A stretch of DNA of 64,000 nucleotides. It comes from Trichomonas vaginalis G3 (Eukaryota > Parabasalia > Trichomonadida > Trichomonadidae). This document shows, piece after piece, positions 41,318 to 52,736 of the stretch. The notes under the pieces are model-generated. The model was not told the origin of the DNA and searched no databases. It saw only the letters and a list, made by a program, of their open reading frames with translations. Position numbers and translations under genes: made by a program. The stretch lies in contig NC_067206.1 in NCBI RefSeq assembly GCF_026262505.1, positions 8,026,879-8,090,878 on the forward strand, in the 5' to 3' direction. Each line of letters opens with the position of its first letter. The stretch's first letter is position 1.

Positions 41318-43417
41318 TTTCTGTGTAAACAATTTGCGTTACACATCTTACATCAGTTTGACTTTGAAAGAAAATCTGATGGATAAAATGAACAAAGAGA
41401 GAATTAGATGGGTAATTTCAAAGGTACATTCACTATTTTTGACAAAATTTTAAATTTTCATGGGGTTGTAAATCTTATAATAATAGATGAATAAGGAATG
41501 AATCCCAGTATAATGTGCATCATTATATTAAACACTATATGTAAGGGCTAATGATTCTATTAACACTTATGAAGATCTATAGTATTTGAGCAGATAAATT
41601 TGATAATTTCCAAAACTCTTATATTTCAAATTAAAGTGTGCGAATGCATTTAGATGAGAGCAAAAAGAGATTGATGCTGTTAAAACTAGGTGTTAATTTG
41701 CAATTAATTTCGCATCACAAGAACTACCCAGTAAATTCGGCTATCTTTCTTTGCAATTATTCTCCATTATACATATAATATAATGGTTAGGGTTTGAAGA
41801 AAAGTTACTAGAGAATTATTGACTTTTGAAATAATGCAGAATTTTACTTGAAGAAATCATTAATTTATGAGTTCCAAATTGCTAAGCATGACGAAGGATC
41901 ATAAATTTGCTACAATTAAATACACTTATTGCAGAATTAAGATTTTTGAAATTAAAAGTTTGAAATATTGCCTTTTTGAATAAAAATTTAAATTTTATTA
42001 TATAATCATGATAATATCTTATAGAAATTAAAAGAAAATATTTAAACCATTCAAATATTTTTGAATGTCTTATCAATTTAAAATATTAAAAGATAGCTTG
42101 ATTTTATCATCATTAGTTGTTATAAAAGTTTTCTTCTTTTGATGAACAACAGTAAATGATTTGTAATTACTTGTCTTCCTTTTTCGCAGCAAAATCGAAA
42201 GTTATGATGAATAATCTTGCTGTCAATTTTGAAACTCTTTGATTTACAAGTAAGCATTCCTTTGAAAAGCAGTCCTATTCTGTTTTCAAGATATTTTAAA
42301 GCCTCCATTTCATACAATGCGCAGATCTATTCGAAATTGCAAGAACTCTCAAGAAAAATGCAGCAGCAAAGAAGATTCAATAGTTTCTGGCATCAAAAAT
42401 TTACAACCTTAATACAACAGTTAAAGAGAAGCTCGAAAAGAAAATAATTAACCATAAAGCTGGAAACCATTCGATATCTACTATTGGATCTAATAAAAAG
42501 TTAATTATAACATATTTTACATGCTATTTGTTGACTTTGTTCCATTATATTACCATATATATCTTTTTTGAAATCTAAAATATTTTTACGATTTTAACCA
42601 TGTGTTGTTGAAACCATATATCAATCTTAGCTAAAGTATAGTTTATGAGTCTGTCACCATCTAACGTATGAATTTTCAAAAATGTCAAATATGTTCATTT
42701 TTTCTGTAAATTCAGCCATAATTTCACGTAGTTATACTATTCAACTATTATTTAATATTTTTATCGATTTAAATATATGATGAGATGCTTAGTTCTCCCG
42801 GAAATCAATTTTTAATCGCAATTTTAACTTTCCAAAAAAATTCAAAAATAAAAATCCCTCTCAATTTTCTAAAGTTTTATAACTCGCCAAATCTCTAGCC
42901 AAATTTTTTTGGTCCGTATAAATATTGTTAGGCACTATATAGGGATGCTATTTATCCTATTTTCATCCCATTTTACTGTTATCGCCTAGTGAATGTACCT
43001 TTGTAATTTCTTTATCCGTTCAATGAATTCAAATTTTTTACGATCTTTTGAGTGGAGAAAACTATTTTTGTGATTTTTGATTAAAATTATGATTTGTGCC
43101 CTTATCTGCATATGAATATAAAGTTTAAAATTTCCAAAAATTTTATGAAATCTGAAAAATGACAATAAAAAATGAAAAAATATCTTCATTTTTTCAATTT
43201 TCAAAAAAATTTGGAGGTTTTCGGAGAAATTAAATCGATAAAACAATAGGATAATAGACAAAGAATATATTGATAAATAAAATTTCAATAAAAAAGTTAG
43301 TAAATAAAAATTAAATTTAAAATTCAAAGTATATATTTATAATATTATAGGTGGCCGAGAGCAATATAAAAGAAGGTAGTTAATTTGATTAATAAACGTC
43401 AAGAATCTCACTTAATT
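41318..43417. other. Intergenic region, 2.1 kb
   Basis: AT-rich. Small overlapping frames on both strands at 42,120-42,447 (a 65-codon minus-strand frame MYEMEALKYLENRIGL and a 76-codon plus-strand frame) cannot both be real, and neither shows a family. Nothing else recognised. Confidence 0.5.
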
Positions 43418-45415
43418 TTAGAACTGTGGTCTAGCGGAGAGATCTGGGACTGGGGTCTTTGAGTAATAATCAAGGACCTTCTGAGCGCGCTCAGCAACCT
43501 TTTCTGGTGTTAAGCCGAAGAAGTCGTAAACCTTGCCTGCTGGAGCAGAAAGGCCGAATGTCTCGACACCGAAGTGGACATGAGAGTACTTCTCCCAGCC
43601 CTGGTGGATGCCGGCTTCGATGGAAATTGTTGGGACGTTGCCTGGAAGGACGGACTTCTTGTACTCCTCGGACTGTTCCTCGAAGATCTCTGTGCATGGC
43701 ATTGAGACGACACGGACTGGAAGGCCAAGCTTCTCAGCAGCATCGTAAGCGAGCTTGAGCTCTGTGCCTGTAGCAACGAAGATAAGCTTTGGATCCTGAC
43801 ATCCTTGACGATGTAGCCACCCTTGAGAGCGCATCGAAAGTTAACGCCTGGAACTGGAGGAGCGTTCTGGCGGGAGAGGGCGAAGACTGCTGGACGAGCT
43901 GGGCCTGTGAGGGCAGCTGTGTAGCAGGCGGATGTCTCGAGGATATCGGCTGGGCGGAGGAGGAGTGTGTTTGGAAGAGCGCGGATCATGGCGAAGTTCT
44001 CAACGTTCTGGTGTGTTGGACCATCTTCACCGAGACCGATGGAATCGTGTGTCATGATGAGGAGCATACGGAGCTTGTCGAGAGCAGCGACACGGAGAGC
44101 GCCGAGGCCGTACTGGATGAATGTGAAGAATGTGGCGACGAATGGGACAAGGCCTGGTAAGCCGTAGAACTGCATACCGTTGGCGATGCCGATCATACGT
44201 GTCACGGATACCGAACTCGAGGTAGCGGCCCTCGCGCAGTCTGGCTGGAAGGACTTCTGGCCTGTAAGAGCTGTGTTGTTGGATGGTGTAAGGTCAGCAG
44301 AGCCACCGATAAGGCCTGGTAAGTGTGGAAGGATAGCGTTGAGCATAACACCAGAAGCAACACGTGTAGCAACATTCTTCTCGTCGTTGAGTGGCATGAA
44401 CTTCTTGAACTCCTCGACTGTGAAGTTTGGATGTAAGATCTGGTCGAGCTGAGCGTACTCTTCTGGGTACTTCTTGGCGTAGTCAGCGAACATGGCACGC
44501 CATGCTTCAGCCTTCTGGTGGGCCTTCTCACGAACCGCCGTCGTAGAGCTTGTAGACCTGTTCTGGGACAACGAAGGATTCTTCTGGGTTGAAGCCGAAG
44601 AACTTCTTGAGGGCGGCGAGCTGATCCTTGTTGAGTGGTGTGCCGTGGACCTTTGGTGTGTTGGCAACTTCGGAACCGAAGCCGATTGTTGTCTTAAGAT
44701 CGATAAGGACTGGAGCACCCTTGAGCTCGAGGGCCTGGTTGATGCCTTCTCGATGGCTTCGAGGTCCTTTTCGGCATTCCGACAACGAGTGTGTGCCAGC
44801 CGTAAGCACGGTAGCGGGCAAGAAACATCTTCTGTGAAGGCAAGGTTTGTGTTGCCATCAATTGTGATGTGGTTGTCATCATAAAGAACGATAAGATTAT
44901 CGAGCTTCTGGTGGCCTGCCCATGAGGCTGTTTCAGCCTGGACACCTTCCATCATTTCACCATCCGAAAACGAAGGCGAAGACCTTGTGGTTGAAGACTG
45001 GGAAGTCTGGCTTGTTGAAGCGAGCAGCAAGGTTAAGTTCAAGTGCAGCCATACCGATAGCATAACCAATACCCTGTCCAAGTGGGCCAGTTGTTTGCCT
45101 CAACATCATGGATGAGGTAGTGCTCTGGGTGGCCAGCGCACTTGGCATGTAACTGACGGAATTGCTTAAGATGTCTATTGTGAGTTCGCGTTGGTAAAGG
45201 TGGAGTAAGGAATACATAAGGGCAGAGGCATGACCTGGGCCAAGAACGAAACGATCACGGTTGATCCAGTCCTTTTCGTAACTGTAGAATTTAGACCAAA
45301 GGAGTGGGCTGCTGGAGAAGACAAAGTGGACGGCCTGGGTGGCCAGAGTTGGCTTTGCTGACAATATCAGCAGCAAGGCAACGGATTGTGTTAACAGCAA
45401 GGTTATCTGCTTCCA
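43418..45415 (-). pseudogene. Transketolase gene with several frameshifts
   Basis: The whole transketolase sequence is present on the minus strand, from ATG 45,415 (MEADNLAVNTIRCLAADIV) to the stop at 43,418, about 660 codons, the normal length. Landmarks: GPGHASALMYSLLHL; TGPLGQGIGYAIGMA; the thiamine-diphosphate loop with DDNHITIDGNT; TTIGFGSE; GSADLTPSNNTAL; HDSIGLGEDGPTHQ; LRPADILET; SIEAGIHQGWEKY. These lie in three frames with about seven or eight one-base shifts spread along the gene. Base composition is strikingly G/C-rich compared with its surroundings, the hallmark of highly expressed trichomonad metabolic genes. Either a recent pseudogene of a multicopy family or low-quality sequence. 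The enzyme moves two-carbon units in the non-oxidative pentose phosphate pathway. Confidence 0.9.
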
Positions 45416-46329
45416 TAAAAAGAAATGAAGTTATAGTTTTATCGTTTTTCTCAAATTTCCAAAGTTCTCAAAAACGATAATATAAACAAAATTTTTTTGG
45501 AACTGAAAATTTTAAGTACTACCCTCCCCTAGTTATTTAATAATTTATCACTTCTTTTGTACTTCAAAAATGATTAAGATGATTTTGTCAAAAGTGGTCG
45601 GATAATATGATTGATGTAACGTTTGTAATTGCTCTATAGTATTCCAACAATCCGCACGAATATTATTTCTTTCTATAGTCCTTACAACCCATTAATTATT
45701 CACTGAATATTTCATAATCTCATGATAGGTGTCAAACTATACGCCACGTAGTTGGGCGAGATCATGTAGATCATCCAAAATTTTATAATCAACCAACAAT
45801 TTGAGAAAGATTATTTCGCCTTTCAGAGAACAAACAACAGAGGCCAAATGAATTAATCATGCAATGTATACCGTAATTACAGTTCCTCTTGATAAAATCA
45901 ATCGTACGAATGAGAATGCAAGATCCTTTCGTAAAGAATATTTGTTTTGCATCTGTTCCTATTGTTCTTGGATAGCATAAATTTAATATATGTTGTATTG
46001 GCTGTATCCCGCCTTTTGGTAGCTAACATTATGATTGCTACCCTTATCATTATTCCATAAATATTATCATTACAAAAATGTAAAGAATATAAAAACAATA
46101 TTGGACTAGTCCAAAATACTTGCTAAGATTTTTTTTGAAACACAATTACAACAAATACGACGAAATGATTATAAAAAATACTTTATTTCATTGAGGGGAC
46201 TACAACTATTATATAGATTAAGAATGATAAGGTCATAATTGAATTATAAAAAAAAATATGTATTGCCTGGTATTTAGTAATAAAAAAAATGAAGGGAAAG
46301 TTTATGTATTTTCGAATCATTTTCAACAA
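45416..46329. other. Intergenic region between transketolase and PP4
   Basis: About 900 AT-rich bases. A 66-codon minus-strand frame at 45,898-46,098 has no family features and is not called. Nothing else seen. Confidence 0.5.
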
Positions 46330-47250
46330 TCACATGAAATATTCTACCATAGTTCTGTCTGGGAATTCACCACGAGCTTCAGGTGGAGCGGCTTCAAACA
46401 TCTTCCATCTAGTAGTCAAATCCGTAGATACTTCTAAAATTGATGCAGGATTGCCACCACGGTAGCAGTAGTTAGGGGCAGACCAAACAGTGAACAATTT
46501 CCTATCAAACCATTCAACGTAGCCTTCCATAGCAAGTTGGTGTGCTCTACAAATTAAGGTTAATCTATTAGCACGGTTAAATTGCTGAACAACATGGTCG
46601 CCAAAAATATATCCAGCGCCACGAGGAGAAATCTGAAATCCGGATACTGTATCTGGGTCAGACCATAGAAGGTCGCACATGAGACCACGCTCTGGTACTT
46701 CCTTCTTACGGTCGCAACCCTGAATTTGATCTATACTTGTAATAAGTGGAGATAAGCCTCCATGAACACAGAATATTTTCTCGCCTACTACAGCACAAAT
46801 TGGAAGAAGATCGAATACTTGATTGAAAAGTTGCCATACTGAAGCGTCGCCGTATTTTCTGATAATCTCGTCATAAAATCCGTATGCTTGAGTTGTCTGT
46901 CTCGATTCGTGGTTACCACGAAGTAAAGTCATTCTTGATGGATAACGAACTTTTAATGCAATTAAAAATAAAAATGTTTCGACTGAATAATATCCACGGT
47001 CAACATAATCGCCTAAAAATAAATAATTTGTATCTGGGCACTTGCCTCCAAGTGAAAATAGTTCCAATAAGTCGTAGAACTGACCGTGTGTATCACCACA
47101 AATTGAAACTGGCGCAGGAACGGAGACTACGTTTGGCAAATCACGTAAGATCTCCATTGCCTTTTCGCAAAGATATTTAACATCCTCGAGGGATGGATAT
47201 TTTCCTGATTCAATGTGTGCAATAACTCGGTCTAGATCTCCAGTGTTCAT
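46330..47250 (-). CDS. PP4-like serine/threonine protein phosphatase catalytic subunit
   Basis: 306 aa, full length for the PP2A/PP4/PP6 group. The metallophosphatase motifs are all present: [10 protein letters not shown] (~52), GDYVDRG (~80), LRGNHESR (~111), HGGLSP (~163) and the C-terminal [11 protein letters not shown]. Several features favour PP4 over PP2A or PP6: MCDLLWSDP, the VVQQFNRAN segment, [10 protein letters not shown] and the end VEYFM, matching the PP4 pattern FEAAP.E.RG...YFL. The last residue is M instead of the L that is methylated in PP2A-like enzymes. Roles of PP4 elsewhere are in centrosome and DNA-damage signalling; not tested here. Confidence 0.93.
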   Translation of the reverse strand: MNTGDLDRVIAHIESGKYPSLEDVKYLCEKAMEILRDLPNVVSVPAPVSICGDTHGQFYDLLELFSLGGKCPDTNYLFLGDYVDRGYYSVETFLFLIALKVRYPSRMTLLRGNHESRQTTQAYGFYDEIIRKYGDASVWQLFNQVFDLLPICAVVGEKIFCVHGGLSPLITSIDQIQGCDRKKEVPERGLMCDLLWSDPDTVSGFQISPRGAGYIFGDHVVQQFNRANRLTLICRAHQLAMEGYVEWFDRKLFTVWSAPNYCYRGGNPASILEVSTDLTTRWKMFEAAPPEARGEFPDRTMVEYFM

Positions 47251-48201
47251 CTTGATGTCACTTTTCGATGTTTACAAATTACTGTTCTTGCATCGAAATT
47301 AAAACTATAGCCTCTATTACATACGCACATGATATTTCTTTATCAGTTTCGAAAAAATTTAGAAGCTGAGTTTCAATTTTGGGAATCTTATAATGAGCCA
47401 TTAGTTTTACAGCTTGGGGTAAAAGAAATCAATTAAAGTAAACTTATGTGGGCCATGCCAGCTAATTAAACAGATTAATTGCTTTAATTGTTTAATCAAT
47501 TTTATTTCATGAGGGGAATGAACAATGTACTCTTTATAAAAATGATTTTCAGGTCAAATCATAGACATTCTAGTGAACCCTTTTCTATTTGGACAATTGA
47601 CACAAATGAGATATATGATACCTTATTTAGTCTAGGTTTAACAGAAAGCATCACAATTCAAATATGTCAATATGATGCACATTGAATACATACAGACTCA
47701 GAAAATCTCAATATATACTACTTATTATCACTCTTTAATTCGCGATTTTCATTTTTCTTAAAATTTAGCCTTAATACTATTATATGCTAATAGACCTATC
47801 GTTTTCGTTACTTTATATAGTCCTCATATGTTCTATTAAATTTCAATGAAAGGGAGAAAAACAAAATATATACTCAAATTATGAAATATGCGCGAATTCC
47901 TATGAAAGAAAATAATGGCACGCTTGGTATATCGCTCAATTTTATAAGATAAAGAATTTTATTCAGCAGTATTTTCTCGAATATATTCTGAAACGCGTAT
48001 AAATAAATACAGATTCTATCTGAAAATTATGCTTTAAAATCTCTGCGTTGATGCTGATGAATGAATCATTACTACACAATATGATTAGACGAAATCTAAT
48101 CAATGGTAAGCACTTTGAAATCTCTTACTATAGAAAATATTGTCTATAATCGTTTTTTGCCAAATTTCAATATTTGAATGATGTGAAAAACGAGTTTAAA
48201 T
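47251..48201. other. Intergenic region
   Basis: Contains the PP4 upstream region, with gtcacttttcg 6 bases beyond the start codon (aaaagtgac on the PP4 sense strand). A 65-codon plus-strand frame at 47,488-47,685 shows no family features. The rest is AT-rich. Confidence 0.5.
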
Positions 48202-48660
48202 TCATAAACATATGAATTTCACTAGTTTTCCACATCGTACTTTATAAATTCGGAAAATTTTCTCATGTTGACGGAGTTTTCCCGTCTGATGTATTTTTCT
48301 CAATTGACAATTTTTTTTGGATTCCCTTTGAATGAATAAAAATCTATATCTAATATCGATGTCTGTTCTATTTTCAAAATATTGGCAAAGAACACTCCAT
48401 TTGGGTCCTAATAGGAAGTATTTAATGAGCAGAATCTTGTCTTCTGTCTCAGTCCATGGTCGGCTCCTAATTTTTGGATTCAAGTAGTAATTCCATCTAT
48501 CGCGGCATTGTCTTGCTGATCGATTTTTCATTATAGAAGCAATTGTTTCCCAATCCACTTTCCCATATTTTGAGACAAGTTTTGCAAGCTTCAAATCTTC
48601 TTCAACCGTAAATCTTGATTTAGATTTGGGGCTATTGGCGTTCGTTTTATGAATCGAACT
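48202..48660 (-). pseudogene. R2R3 Myb-like DNA-binding protein without an in-frame start
   Basis: The open frame (48,660-48,202) holds the R2 and R3 repeats: FTVEEDLKLAKLVSKYGKVDWETIA...RSARQCRDRWNYYLNP, then RPWTETEDKILLIKYFLLGPKWSVLCQYFENRTDIDIRYRF, with the usual Trp spacing, then a basic tail. No ATG lies between the upstream stop and the first repeat; the only early starts are TTG. An ATG in another frame upstream (near 48,715), preceded by no obvious initiator, would need a one-base shift. Trichomonads have very many Myb genes, some binding core promoters. Here the start is lost, mis-sequenced or supplied by splicing. Confidence 0.7.
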
Positions 48661-48912
48661 TTATAACCAAAATGTGACGAAAGGAAATTTTGTAACACCA
48701 TATACATTATGCCATATAAATATGATTTTGAATATGAAGTTCTATACTAAAAGTATGTATTCATTCATATAGTGTTTTAAAATCAAATTCTGAAGTCGCT
48801 ATACAATAACTCGAGTTCAATTATTATTGTGTGAAAATCTCGCCAAAATTTTTGACCGATAGAAATTTTCAAAATTTCTGTGTCAAAATTTTGGCCAACG
48901 ATAAATTATTCA

Positions 48913-49965
48913 ATGGCTAAAGTTCTTACAACCAGTGAGGAGGATTTAACAATCGCTGCTAAGCAAATCAATGCAGGCGGACTTGTTGCTTTCCCAACAG
49001 AAACAGTTTATGGTCTTGGTGCTCATTTAGAGGAAAAGGCACTTGCGCAAATTTTTGCCGCCAAACACCGTCCATATTCTGATCCACTTATTACACATTT
49101 TGCCACAGCAGAGGCTGCCAAGAAGTACTTAATTTTAACAGACGAAGAGTCTGCTAATTTTGATAAGCTTGCCGCTGCATTTTGGCCAGGTCCAATGACA
49201 CTTGTCGCACCAGCTACCAAGGCTGTTCCACCTCTTGTTATGGCAGGTACAGGTTGCGTTGGTGTTCGTGTCCCATCACATCCAATTGCTCATAGATTCC
49301 TTGAGATTTGCGGCGAACCAGTTGCTGCCCCAAGTGCAAATCTCTTTGGCCACGTTTCTCCTACAACATGCGATCATGTTATGTATGATCTTGGCCAGAC
49401 ACCAGATCTTCTTGTTATTTCTGGTGGAAACGCCACAATTGGTATCGAATCAACAGTTCTCCGTCTTCATGGCAAAAACATTACAGTTCTTCGTCCAGGC
49501 TTTATTACAGCTGGCCAAGTTGAACAGGTCATCCCAGGCTCTGTTACAAGAGATGCTGGTGTCCAGGAGAAACTTGCTTCTCCAGGCCACGAAACTCGCC
49601 ACTACGCTCCAAATATGCCAACATATCTCGTTCGTAAGCAAGGATCAAAGGATGCTGTTGAACAAACAGTTTCTCTTACACCAGATACAGTACTCATCGA
49701 CTTTAATCGTACATTTTCTACTGCTTCCAGCCAGGTTCTTCGTTATTTCGATCTCAGCCCTGTTGGAAACGTTGCTGACGCTGTTCGTAATGTTTACAAC
49801 GTATTAAGAGATGCAGAAGTAACGCCCGGCGCTAAGCAATGCATCATTGCTGATATCCTTGAGTCAGGAAACCATGATGATACACATGATAACGAGCTTT
49901 GCAATTCTCTTCGTGATAGACTACTTCGTTCTGCTTCACACCAGATCAGAACCCTTATTTTATAA
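48913..49965 (+). CDS. SUA5: Threonylcarbamoyl-AMP synthase (Sua5/YrdC)
   Basis: 350 aa from the ATG at 48,913 (MAKVLTTSEE). The frame extends upstream only to a GTG. The YrdC domain (~10-200) contains GGLVAFPTETVYGLGA, the KHRPYSDPLITH loop, FWPGPMTLV, VGVRVPSHP and APSANLFGHVSPT with ESTVLR; together these are diagnostic. After RPGFIT and GHETRHYAPN comes the smaller Sua5 domain (~235-350), so this is the long archaeal/eukaryal Sua5 form. It makes L-threonylcarbamoyladenylate from Thr, bicarbonate and ATP for the t6A37 modification of ANN-reading tRNAs. Codon use is C-rich and biased, as in expressed genes. Confidence 0.95.
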   Translation: MAKVLTTSEEDLTIAAKQINAGGLVAFPTETVYGLGAHLEEKALAQIFAAKHRPYSDPLITHFATAEAAKKYLILTDEESANFDKLAAAFWPGPMTLVAPATKAVPPLVMAGTGCVGVRVPSHPIAHRFLEICGEPVAAPSANLFGHVSPTTCDHVMYDLGQTPDLLVISGGNATIGIESTVLRLHGKNITVLRPGFITAGQVEQVIPGSVTRDAGVQEKLASPGHETRHYAPNMPTYLVRKQGSKDAVEQTVSLTPDTVLIDFNRTFSTASSQVLRYFDLSPVGNVADAVRNVYNVLRDAEVTPGAKQCIIADILESGNHDDTHDNELCNSLRDRLLRSASHQIRTLIL

Positions 49966-50192
49966 TTGTATTAAAATTTTTTTGATTTTGTAAACTTCTG
50001 TTTTAAATATCATTAATTTTTCTTTAGATATTTATATCTATGGTCTGAAAAATTCAAAAATCCAAAATTATCGAAATAAATTTTTCAAATTTTTCCAGAT
50101 TTGATTTTGAATTATCAAAAATCATTCATAAAAATTAAATTTATATTGATATCAGTTTATAAGGTAACGATTTTTAAACAATTATTAAATAT

Positions 50193-50909
50193 TTAGACTA
50201 CGACATACAAAAATCCATCTGGATATAAAAGGGTAGGGATGAGTGTTTTGATTGGCGTATTTCCATCAACTTCAATGCCTTGAATTATTGCTTTATCAGC
50301 ATTGATTGCATCTTTTAGTGTATTTTCGCCATCACCTGGGAGGAAATGATTTGTGACTTTTCCTTGTCTATCCATGACTTTAATTGGCCATAATTTCCAT
50401 GCACTAGAGTTCTTCTCAACTTGGCTATAAAATTCTAAAAATTCAGGGTATTTACGATTAATGATAGTTTCAAGAATATTCGATGGTAGGTTCGAACTTT
50501 GAGTGAGCAATGAAAGATTGCCACTTTGTAAGAAAAGGGATTCCTTGAACGAGTGATTGAAGAATTGTTGAGCTACAAGCATTGTTGGGCATCTCAATAC
50601 GTCTTGCAATGGAAATTCTGTTGTTTTGATATCGATCTGTAAAATTGTAAATTGGGAAATTTGCTCAACAAAAGAATCATAAATTAAACCAGCTGGTAAA
50701 TTTGGTTGGATATATCTTCCTTTGGATGTCATCCAAAAGTCATCGCATTTTTCTCCGAATTCAGATTGCAATTTTTCATGGAAGAAAATGCCGAATGTGA
50801 TGCACCTAGGAACATTGAAAAACAAAGGAATATCTAGTTTATCAAAAGAAACACGAACAGGGACTGTACCGTTAAAAACTCTCTCCTTTATTTCTGCAAT
50901 TTCGCCCAT
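50193..50909 (-). CDS. ATG5: Autophagy protein ATG5
   Basis: 238 aa. The alignment with ATG5 is visible from end to end: VFNGTVPVRVSF (family: WFGRIP..F), VPRCITFGIFF (LPRVSYLTL), DFWMTSKGRYIQPNLPAGLIYD ([21 protein letters not shown]), FPLQDVLRCP (FPEKDLLHCP), then HSFKESLFL, whose Lys falls where the ATG12-accepting lysine lies (SCMKEADAL). The end has IQGIEVDGNTPIKTLIPTLLYPDGFLYVVV ([28 protein letters not shown]). ATG5 is the scaffold of the ATG12-ATG5-ATG16 ligase for ATG8 lipidation. Start is the first ATG. Confidence 0.92.
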   Translation of the reverse strand: MGEIAEIKERVFNGTVPVRVSFDKLDIPLFFNVPRCITFGIFFHEKLQSEFGEKCDDFWMTSKGRYIQPNLPAGLIYDSFVEQISQFTILQIDIKTTEFPLQDVLRCPTMLVAQQFFNHSFKESLFLQSGNLSLLTQSSNLPSNILETIINRKYPEFLEFYSQVEKNSSAWKLWPIKVMDRQGKVTNHFLPGDGENTLKDAINADKAIIQGIEVDGNTPIKTLIPTLLYPDGFLYVVV

Positions 50910-51968
50910 TTTTTTTAAATTTGACGGTTTTAGTAAAAAAAATTCATCTAAGAAATTCGGTTAAATATTCATGTAACTTGTAGTATCATTTTCAACTATT
51001 CATAAATCGGCAAAAACAAAAGTGACATGTGCAGTTTTTTGGCTATTAGTGTTTAGCTTCTTTTTTCTCTTCATTTAATGGAAAGACAAGTACACTCCTA
51101 ATATATTTAGTAAAGGTAGTTCAATACTAATCTATTTATCATCATTTTACTTTTAAAACAAAAGAAACCATGCCAAATGATTCAATTTAAAGTTATTATC
51201 GTTAAACTCAATACGGTTGCAGCAGGATTCATATACCATGACAGATAAAAACAACACATATTGATTTGTGATAAAAAATAGCCAAAATTTACAAATCCAA
51301 TTTTCAATAATAGCTTCCCTTGAAGACCATCCAAAATAATTCTCTAATGATAGGTATTTGTATCTCTAAAACTATTCTGTTCCATTCTATGATTTGTTCA
51401 ATTTGGATTTAATTTGCTTTATTTTCCATGAATATGTTGTTGAATAAATAATTCTAAATGCATATTAAAAAAAATAATAAAATTTATTCTTGAAAAATTA
51501 AAAGGATATGAATATGTGATGGTTAATTTGCGAATAATAAGCAATCAATGAGATGGTTTGCACGTTTTGAAATAGTTCAAAACTTTTTTGCCATATCCAT
51601 CTTGAAATACTTGGAAATGACTCCTCAACATATCTTCGGCATATTGAATTGAGTTACGTCCTGAAACAATAAGAATTACCGAAAAAGTGACAAAACATCA
51701 AAAACAGGGAGGGGGTCTCAATTTTTATTACTTATATTATTTTACAATATTTATATAAATACTCTTTATAATATATTTTACTATAAAATTATACCTCAAA
51801 TTCAAATATTTAAAATATTATTTACATAATTATCTCAAAATTATATTTTTATATATTATTTTTCATATGTATAAATCATATAATCTATATCTATGCAAAT
51901 CTCATCTAAAATTTTTTGAAACAAACCGCTACCATTTTATAATGGTCCATCTTAAATTCATCATAAAT
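50910..51968. other. Intergenic region 5' of ATG5, next to the Polinton
   Basis: AT-rich. acaaaagtgacatg near 51,016 gives TCACTTTT on the ATG5 sense strand, about 107 bases upstream of its ATG, rather far for an initiator. gaaaaagtgacaaaacat at ~51,681 matches a block at the far side of the Polinton (~59,489). No gene seen. Confidence 0.5.
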
Positions 51969-52704
51969 TCTGGTACATGTTAGTACCAGAGTCTTCAAAT
52001 CTCAAACACTCTGGTACCAACATGTACCAGACGCGAGTTTCCAATGCCCTCGTACGATTTTCTATTAAGATCTTCTTGAATGAGAAGGTCTTCATAGAAA
52101 CTCGTACGAGGGCTTCTCTTTTAAATACTCTGGTACCTGCTGATATCGGAGTCGACTTTACAGCCCTTTCCCCAATTTTGAAGCTGGGGAAAGTTTTCAA
52201 GCAATGAAAGGGAAGCTCTCGCTATGAGGTGAAAATCTAGAATTTTTACCTCATAGCGAGTAATCCTTTGTTAATTGCTTGAAAACTTTCTTCAAATTAT
52301 CAAAATTTTCGAGGAAGTTTCCTTGCTTCAAAGTAGAGATGGAGCCCTTTGAAGCCACTGCATATAGGTCAGTGACTCAAAATACTCCATCTCTACTAGA
52401 AATCGCCAAAATTTGGGTCGCAAATCTTTGAAATGCGACGCAAGTTTTGGCAATTTCGCGAGGGACTTGCTCCATTGGTGCATAGATTCACACTCTATGA
52501 CCAGATGGAACAATTCTTTCGCTGACAGCGGGAAACTTTGTCTGAATAGTTTAACATTCAGACAAAGTTTTCCGCTGTCAGAGAGGGAATGGAAGGGTAA
52601 GAGGTATATATTCATAATGTATACCTCTTACTCTTCCATTCCCTCAAGAAAGTTCAAAAACTTGGGTGCAATCAGTTCTGATTGCACCCAAGTTTTTGAA
52701 CTTT
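51969..52704. repeat. String of about ten consecutive hairpins (inverted repeats)
   Basis: Back-to-back inverted repeats lie at 51,969-52,031, 52,046-52,113, 52,166-52,193 and 52,189-52,290, the last enclosing another at 52,218-52,260. They continue at 52,332-52,397, 52,405-52,451, 52,467-52,513, 52,522-52,581, 52,583-52,645 and 52,649-52,704. Arms are 9-31 bases, several perfect. The last is a perfect 56-bp palindrome with 27-base arms. The arms have unrelated sequences, so this is not one repeated motif. The stretch is less AT-rich than its surroundings and forms the left border of the Polinton. Confidence 0.92.
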
Positions 52705-52736
52705 ATATAAGGAATTGTTGGCTATGATGTACTGAT

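Noticed and set aside
42986-43327. 113-codon minus-strand hydrophobic frame
   Set aside because: It consists of F/L/I/K-rich low-complexity sequence expected from AT-rich DNA and has no supporting features.
43459-44884. Several plus-strand frames of 90-130 codons and alternative minus-strand frames
   Set aside because: They are shadows of the G/C-rich, frameshifted transketolase gene on the minus strand.
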